Source: Oscillospiraceae bacterium
GTDB taxonomy: Bacteria > Bacillota > Clostridia > Oscillospirales > Oscillospiraceae
Length of the DNA: 8,011 nucleotides
Assembly (NCBI GenBank): GCA_021199595.1
Contig: JAJQHT010000040.1
Coordinates: forward strand, 1 to 8,011
Direction of reading: 5' to 3'
Positions 4,884 through 8,011 of this stretch are shown here, piece after piece (within the stretch, counting starts at the first letter, position 1; every line of letters starts with the position of its first letter). The notes under the pieces are model-generated. The model was not told where the DNA came from. It was given only the letters and a program-made list of their open reading frames with translations, and searched no databases. The position numbers were made by a program, and so were the translations under genes.

Positions 4884-5888
4884 ATGAAAACCATGAAAAA
4901 GCTTCTTGCCCTCGTGATGGCCCTGGCCCTCTGCCTGAGCCTGGGCGTCTGCGCGTTGGCGACTGGTGAAGTTACAGGTTCTGATAAGGTAACCGTAACC
5001 AAGACCCTAAGCGCTACTGGTTTGGAAGAGACTACCTTCAAGTACACAGTGACAGCAACTGGTATGACGGGTCAGGCATCTACTGTGACTGAACAGCCTA
5101 CTATCAGTGATTTTGAGATTACTGTGGCGAAAGGTGAGACAACGGGGACAAAAGATATTGATCTTACCGGTTTCACTGCTCTGGGTGTTTATACATACAC
5201 CATCACGGAGCAGGCCAGTAATATTGCTGGTGTGACTGACGATACTACTACTCTTTATTTGACTGTTACTGTGGTAAATGAGGTGGATGACGATGGTCAG
5301 CCTACTGGTGATTATGTTCGTTCAGTGACGCTTCGCTACGGCAACGCGACCACAGGAGATAAAACTGACAATGATGTTGCAAATACTTACAATGCTTATA
5401 CGCTGACTGTTATCAAGGACGTGACTGGTAACTTGGGTGATACGTCTGAAAAGTTTAGTGTGAAGGTAACATTCACCAATAATACTGGCAAAGCTATCAA
5501 CAGCATTATTACTTGCAGCGATAACCAGACGGTTGAGCTTACTGACTGGACAGACAACGTGGCCACTGTAACCATTACCGTACAGGATGGCAGTGAAATC
5601 ACTTTCTCCAACATTCCTTCTGGTGTGTCTTACACAGTTGAAGAGTTGGATTCTTCTAAAGTTGCCGTTGCTGATGGAGGCAAAAACGGTAATTACACTG
5701 TATCTTATGACAGCAATGCTACTAGTACTGGCATTACCGCTGATGTGAGCACCACCATCACTAACGACTATGATAGCAATGTTGACACCGGCATCACCCT
5801 GGACTCCCTGCCTTACGTGCTTGTCCTGGTGGCCGTCTTGGCTCTGGGCGCGGTCATGATTATCCGCAAGCGCCGCGTGGAGGACTAA
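4884..5888 (+). CDS. FctA/Spy0128-like major (backbone) pilin
   Basis: 334-residue precursor. The ATG at 4884 follows AAGGAG (4870-4875) by 8 nt and starts a signal peptide (MKTMKK, hydrophobic 7-24, CALA near 26). Two Spy0128-type domains follow. Domain 1 has Lys40 (VTVTK), Glu109 (TITE) and Asn167 (VANTYN). Domain 2 has Lys178 (TVIKDVTGN), Glu253/254 (TVEE) and Asn294 (TITND). These fit the intramolecular Lys-Asn isopeptide triads of Spy0128 (Lys36-Asn168, Lys179-Asn303). Lys160, 7 residues before Asn167 and 18 before Lys178, matches the spacing of Spy0128 Lys161, the inter-subunit lysine. The sorting signal is NVDTG (299-303), then ITLDSLPY, a hydrophobic stretch and KRRVED. NVDTG lacks both the Leu and Pro of LPxTG. 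A 72-bp AT-rich gap precedes the gene and a terminator-like hairpin follows, fitting higher output than the sortase. Confidence 0.92.
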   Translation: MKTMKKLLALVMALALCLSLGVCALATGEVTGSDKVTVTKTLSATGLEETTFKYTVTATGMTGQASTVTEQPTISDFEITVAKGETTGTKDIDLTGFTALGVYTYTITEQASNIAGVTDDTTTLYLTVTVVNEVDDDGQPTGDYVRSVTLRYGNATTGDKTDNDVANTYNAYTLTVIKDVTGNLGDTSEKFSVKVTFTNNTGKAINSIITCSDNQTVELTDWTDNVATVTITVQDGSEITFSNIPSGVSYTVEELDSSKVAVADGGKNGNYTVSYDSNATSTGITADVSTTITNDYDSNVDTGITLDSLPYVLVLVAVLALGAVMIIRKRRVED

Positions 5889-5909
5889 TTTCTAGTCTGA
5901 CCTGAAATC

Positions 5910-5951
5910 CTGGGAAGGGGCCTCGGCCCCTTCCCGGAACCAAAATTTTTT
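5910..5951 (+). terminator. Rho-independent terminator or attenuator after the major pilin
   Basis: GGGAAGGGGCC (5912-5922) and its exact complement GGCCCCTTCCC (5925-5935) form a 10-11-bp GC-rich stem with a tight CTCG loop, extendable by a G-U and a C-G pair at 5910-5911/5936-5937. Six T (5946-5951) follow 10 nt after the stem. Because the T-run is offset, readthrough into the sortase gene is plausible. This would lower sortase relative to pilin, a common arrangement in pilus operons. Confidence 0.75.
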
Positions 5952-5963
5952 GGATGCTTTTGT

Positions 5964-6725
5964 ATGCGAATCTCCCGTTTTTTTCTTCGGGCGGGCAACG
6001 CCCTATTGAGCTTCTTTATCGTTTTGGCCCTGCTGCTGGCGGGGAGCTGGGCGGCTTACGCCCTTTGGGATAATAACCAGGTCTACACCGCGGCGGAGGA
6101 TGTCCAGGAGGCCCTCCTTAAGCTCAAGCCGGTGGTGGACGAGGACGGCGACGGCGGCGCAAGCTTTGACGAGCTGCTCGCCATTAATGAGGACGTGTGC
6201 GCCTGGATCACCATGGACGGTACCGCCATAGACTACCCCATCGTACAGGGGGAGAATATTCTTAGCTACATAAACACGGATGTATACGGCAATTTTGCTC
6301 TGGCCGGGAGCATCTTCCTCGACCCGGCAAACACCACGGACTTCCGGGACGCCTACTGCCTTATCTATGGGCACCACATGGAAAACAGCAAGATGTTCGG
6401 CGACTTGGAGCTATACGAGGACGAGGAGTTCTTTGCGGAGAACACCACCGGCACGCTTATCCTGCCGGACAGGAGCTACAGCCTCACGGTGCTGGCCTGC
6501 ATGGTGATTTCCGCCTCGGAGGACGCCATATTCAGTCCCGACCAGTGGTTTGAGGACACGAGCGGCCTTCTGGATTTCGCGGAGGAAAACGCCCTGTGCC
6601 TGAGCGAGAGCGTTCTTTCTGCGGCGAGAGCGACGGACGGCTTGCAGCTGCTGGCCCTGTCCACCTGCTCGTCTGACTATACGGACGCGCGGACAGTGGT
6701 TTTGACCGTCATGACCCCGAATTAA
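5964..6725 (+). CDS. srtB: Class B sortase, probable pilus polymerase
   Basis: 253 residues, the normal class B length. A membrane segment lies at about 14-34 after a basic N-terminus, followed by the sortase B fold. Catalytic residues are His137 in YGHHM, Cys235 in ALSTC and Arg243 in DAR. The preceding WITMDGTAIDYPIVQG is the standard class B segment. It lies directly after the FctA-like pilin, as the class B pilus sortase SrtC2 does in streptococcal FCT regions, so I infer that it cleaves xxDTG signals of the pilin and adhesin and joins them to pilin Lys160. The ATG at 5964 has no recognisable Shine-Dalgarno and sits just behind the hairpin at 5912-5935, so expression is probably low or depends on readthrough. 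A wall-anchoring role alone is the alternative. Confidence 0.93.
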   Translation: MRISRFFLRAGNALLSFFIVLALLLAGSWAAYALWDNNQVYTAAEDVQEALLKLKPVVDEDGDGGASFDELLAINEDVCAWITMDGTAIDYPIVQGENILSYINTDVYGNFALAGSIFLDPANTTDFRDAYCLIYGHHMENSKMFGDLELYEDEEFFAENTTGTLILPDRSYSLTVLACMVISASEDAIFSPDQWFEDTSGLLDFAEENALCLSESVLSAARATDGLQLLALSTCSSDYTDARTVVLTVMTPN

Positions 6726-6802
6726 ATTTGGAAACAGCAGGTTCGACGCCTGTTGAAATATATCAATAACGTCCTGCCAATGGATATTAGGAGGATATGA
6801 AA

Positions 6803-7453
6803 ATGAGCAGAAAAATCATGAAGGTTTTTTCCGGCCTGCTGGCGCTGGCGCTGTGCCTGGCGGCAGTACCCGCGGCGTTTGCGGCGGATGACCCCGTATG
6901 CGTGCTGGATGTGACCGTGGCGCTGGAGGGGACGCTCCCCGAGCCTGCGGAGACGCTTTCCGTGGTGATGCAGGCGGACGACGCCTCGTATCCCATGCCG
7001 GCCGGCGCGGCGGATGGGACATATACCATGTCCGTATCCGGCGCGGGGACGTATTCCTTCCCCACGATAACCTATTCCAGGGTAGGCGTGTATACCTATA
7101 CGATATGGCAGGAGCCTGGCACGGACGCAACGTGCACGTATGACGACACGGTGTATACCCTGACGGTGTACGTGACGAACAGGGAGGACGGCACGGGCCT
7201 GGATTCCACGGCCATTCTCTATCCCGACGCCAGCGGCGATAAGGCCGGTTCCGCGACGTTCACGAACGTCTATCCGACGATTACCCCGACGCCCGACCCG
7301 ACGGAGCCGCCCGCCACGGCCACGCCGACCGCCAGCGAATCCCCCAAGACCGGGGATGACAGCAGTGCCGCCCTGTGGGCTGGCATAGCTGCCCTGTGCG
7401 CCTGCGGCCTCGGCGCGGTGGTTATCCTCAAGAAAAAGGAGAGTGCTTCATGA
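6803..7453 (+). CDS. Small FctA-fold basal/anchor pilin with proline-rich tail and SPKTG signal
   Basis: 216 residues from the ATG at 6803, 8 nt after AGGAGG (6789-6794). The ATG at 6797 is only 2 nt from it and less likely. Signal peptide 1-27 (ends AAFA), then a single pilin domain (about 32-157) aligning to domain 1 of the major pilin (GVYTYTI, LTVYVTN, SATFTN). The isopeptide triad is broken: Leu41 stands where Lys is expected and Gln103 where Glu is expected; Asn155 remains. Cys33 and Cys111 could form a disulfide instead. Lys147 (GDK), the only ectodomain lysine outside the sorting motif, aligns with pilin Lys160. A Pro/Thr tail (158-178) precedes SPKTGDD (180-186), a hydrophobic stretch and KKKESAS. 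Proline-rich tails and a separate sorting signal are typical of basal pilins such as FctB. Its stop overlaps the next start (ATGA). Confidence 0.85.
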   Translation: MSRKIMKVFSGLLALALCLAAVPAAFAADDPVCVLDVTVALEGTLPEPAETLSVVMQADDASYPMPAGAADGTYTMSVSGAGTYSFPTITYSRVGVYTYTIWQEPGTDATCTYDDTVYTLTVYVTNREDGTGLDSTAILYPDASGDKAGSATFTNVYPTITPTPDPTEPPATATPTASESPKTGDDSSAALWAGIAALCACGLGAVVILKKKESAS

Positions 7454-7824
7454 CAGAAACCGTGACCTATGACCAGCTTCTGACCAGGCTTGCGAGCAAT
7501 CGCGAGAGCATGGACGAGAGCGTAGCCCTCGCAGTGGGAGAGGCCATAGACGCCATAACGACCCTGCAAAACCGCGTGACGGAGCTGGAGGACGAGCTGA
7601 CCGCCGTCGAGGACAGGAAGAAATGGCGCAAGGAGCGCCAGCACGAGGGGATAGTCGCCGCGCAGGATCGCGGCGTGACCTTTGGCCGCCCCCGCCTGCC
7701 CCTGCCGGATAATTTTGAGGACGTGAAAAACCTCTGGTACAGCCGCCAGATTTCCTCCCGCACCGGCGCCAAAATGCTGGGCATCAGCCAGGACACCTTC
7801 CTCCGCTGGTGCAGAACCAGGTGA
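7450..7824 (+). CDS. Small DNA-binding protein resembling a serine-resolvase C-terminus without the catalytic domain
   Basis: 124 residues; ATG at 7450 overlaps the pilin stop as ATGA, with AAGGAGAG (7436-7443) 6 nt upstream, so it is coupled to the pilin gene. Residues 33-56 form a probable coiled coil (LQNRVTELEDELTAVED). Residues 62-86 (ERQHEGIVAAQDRGVTFGRP…) match the linker after the catalytic domain of resolvase/invertase serine recombinases (RQREGIAxAKxxGVxxGRP). About 99-121 (SSRTGAKMLGISQDTFLRW) is the matching helix-turn-helix. The N-terminal catalytic domain with its Ser nucleophile is missing, but the gene is intact, has its own start and is in the operon, so it is not simply debris. 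Likely roles are an operon autoregulator or an accessory factor at the promoter switch; both are inference. Confidence 0.8.
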   Translation: MTETVTYDQLLTRLASNRESMDESVALAVGEAIDAITTLQNRVTELEDELTAVEDRKKWRKERQHEGIVAAQDRGVTFGRPRLPLPDNFEDVKNLWYSRQISSRTGAKMLGISQDTFLRWCRTR

Positions 7825-7829
7825 ATGTT

Positions 7830-7859
7830 CCCCCTCGCCGGAAGGTGAGGGGGTATTTT
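7830..7859 (+). terminator. Rho-independent terminator ending the pilus operon
   Basis: CCCCCTCGCC (7830-7839) pairs with GGTGAGGGGG (7844-7853) in a 10-bp stem with one G-U pair and a GGAA (GNRA) tetraloop, followed directly by TATTTT. It lies 5 bp after the stop of the small DNA-binding protein and is the strongest terminator in the window, so it probably marks the operon end. Confidence 0.85.
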
Positions 7860-7894
7860 GAATTTCAATCATTACGTTTAAGGAGAAATGAAAA

Positions 7895-8011
7895 ATGAAA
7901 CGAGCAGCAGCCCTGATTTTAGCGCTGGTTCTCTGCCTCGGACTATGTTCCGTTGCGGCGTCGGCAGAGGAATCCGCCACCATCACCGTCGCCGTGGATG
8001 GCACCTACGCC
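7895..8011 (+). CDS. N-terminus of a secreted protein, cut by the window end
   Basis: Thirty-nine codons are visible. The ATG at 7895 lies 9 nt after AAGGAG (7880-7885). An ATG at 7888 is in another frame and gives no signal peptide. The product starts MKRAAALILALVLCLGLCSV, a classical signal peptide with probable cleavage after AASA (about residue 24), then EESATITVAVDGTYA, the start of a beta-rich exported domain. With a terminator just upstream and no clear promoter in the 70-bp gap, it may be a separate unit or depend on readthrough. Its location suggests another surface protein of the locus, but nothing visible proves that. Confidence 0.75.
   Translation, partial: MKRAAALILALVLCLGLCSVAASAEESATITVAVDGTYA

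Noticed and set aside
6735..6755. Hairpin CAGCAGG / CCTGTTG between sortase and small pilin, possible terminator.
   Set aside because: Only a 7-bp stem with a G-U pair and 7-nt loop, and no T-run after it.
1..8011. CRISPR array, tRNA, rRNA or riboswitch.
   Set aside because: No regularly spaced direct repeats, no tRNA-like cloverleaf or rRNA segment, and no recognisable riboswitch core were seen on either strand.

Overview
The window looks like an accessory locus from a GC-rich, low-AT Firmicute, most likely a gut Clostridia of the Oscillospiraceae/Ruminococcaceae kind. The reasons are strong AGGAGG ribosome binding sites, class B sortase and sortase-anchored pilins, an integrase of the type common in Clostridia, and a high-GC background interrupted by AT-richer surface-protein ectodomains. 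The taxon is inferred by eye; no search was run.

Layout. 1-329: a decayed IS3-type transposase remnant on the minus strand, overlapped by a probable promoter. 330-1169: a complete tyrosine recombinase carrying a G9 tract near its start. 1183-1498: two near-identical inverted repeats (27 of 28 positions) flanking about 260 bp that hold one excellent sigma-70-type promoter (TTGATT-17-TATAAT), which in this assembly points away from the downstream operon. This has the form of a promoter-inversion switch caught in the OFF orientation. 1540-7824: six genes in one direction: large tip-like adhesin, small basic/coiled-coil protein, SipA-like pseudo signal peptidase, FctA-like major pilin, terminator-like hairpin, class B sortase, small basal-type pilin with a proline-rich tail, and a small DNA-binding protein resembling the C-terminus of a serine resolvase. 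A strong hairpin terminator follows at 7830-7859. From 7895 a further secreted protein begins and runs off the window.

How it fits together. The order adhesin - SipA - FctA pilin - class B sortase - small anchor pilin is that of the Streptococcus pyogenes FCT pilus region (cpa-sipA-fctA-srtC2-fctB). The major pilin has two FctA-type Lys/Glu/Asn isopeptide triads and a Lys in the place of the Spy0128 polymerisation lysine. The signal peptidase homologue carries the same two active-site substitutions (Ser to Asp, Lys to Gly, 37 residues apart) that I recall for streptococcal SipA. The adhesin and major pilin share one unusual sorting signal (xxDTG followed by SLPY). The small pilin has a different one (SPKTG), as expected if it is moved to the wall by another sortase.

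The most interesting proposal is a phase-variable FctA-type pilus operon. The recombinase would flip the promoter. In the OFF state, transcription is predicted to be stopped by the left inverted repeat itself, because that repeat is a hairpin followed by a U-run only on the outer left side.
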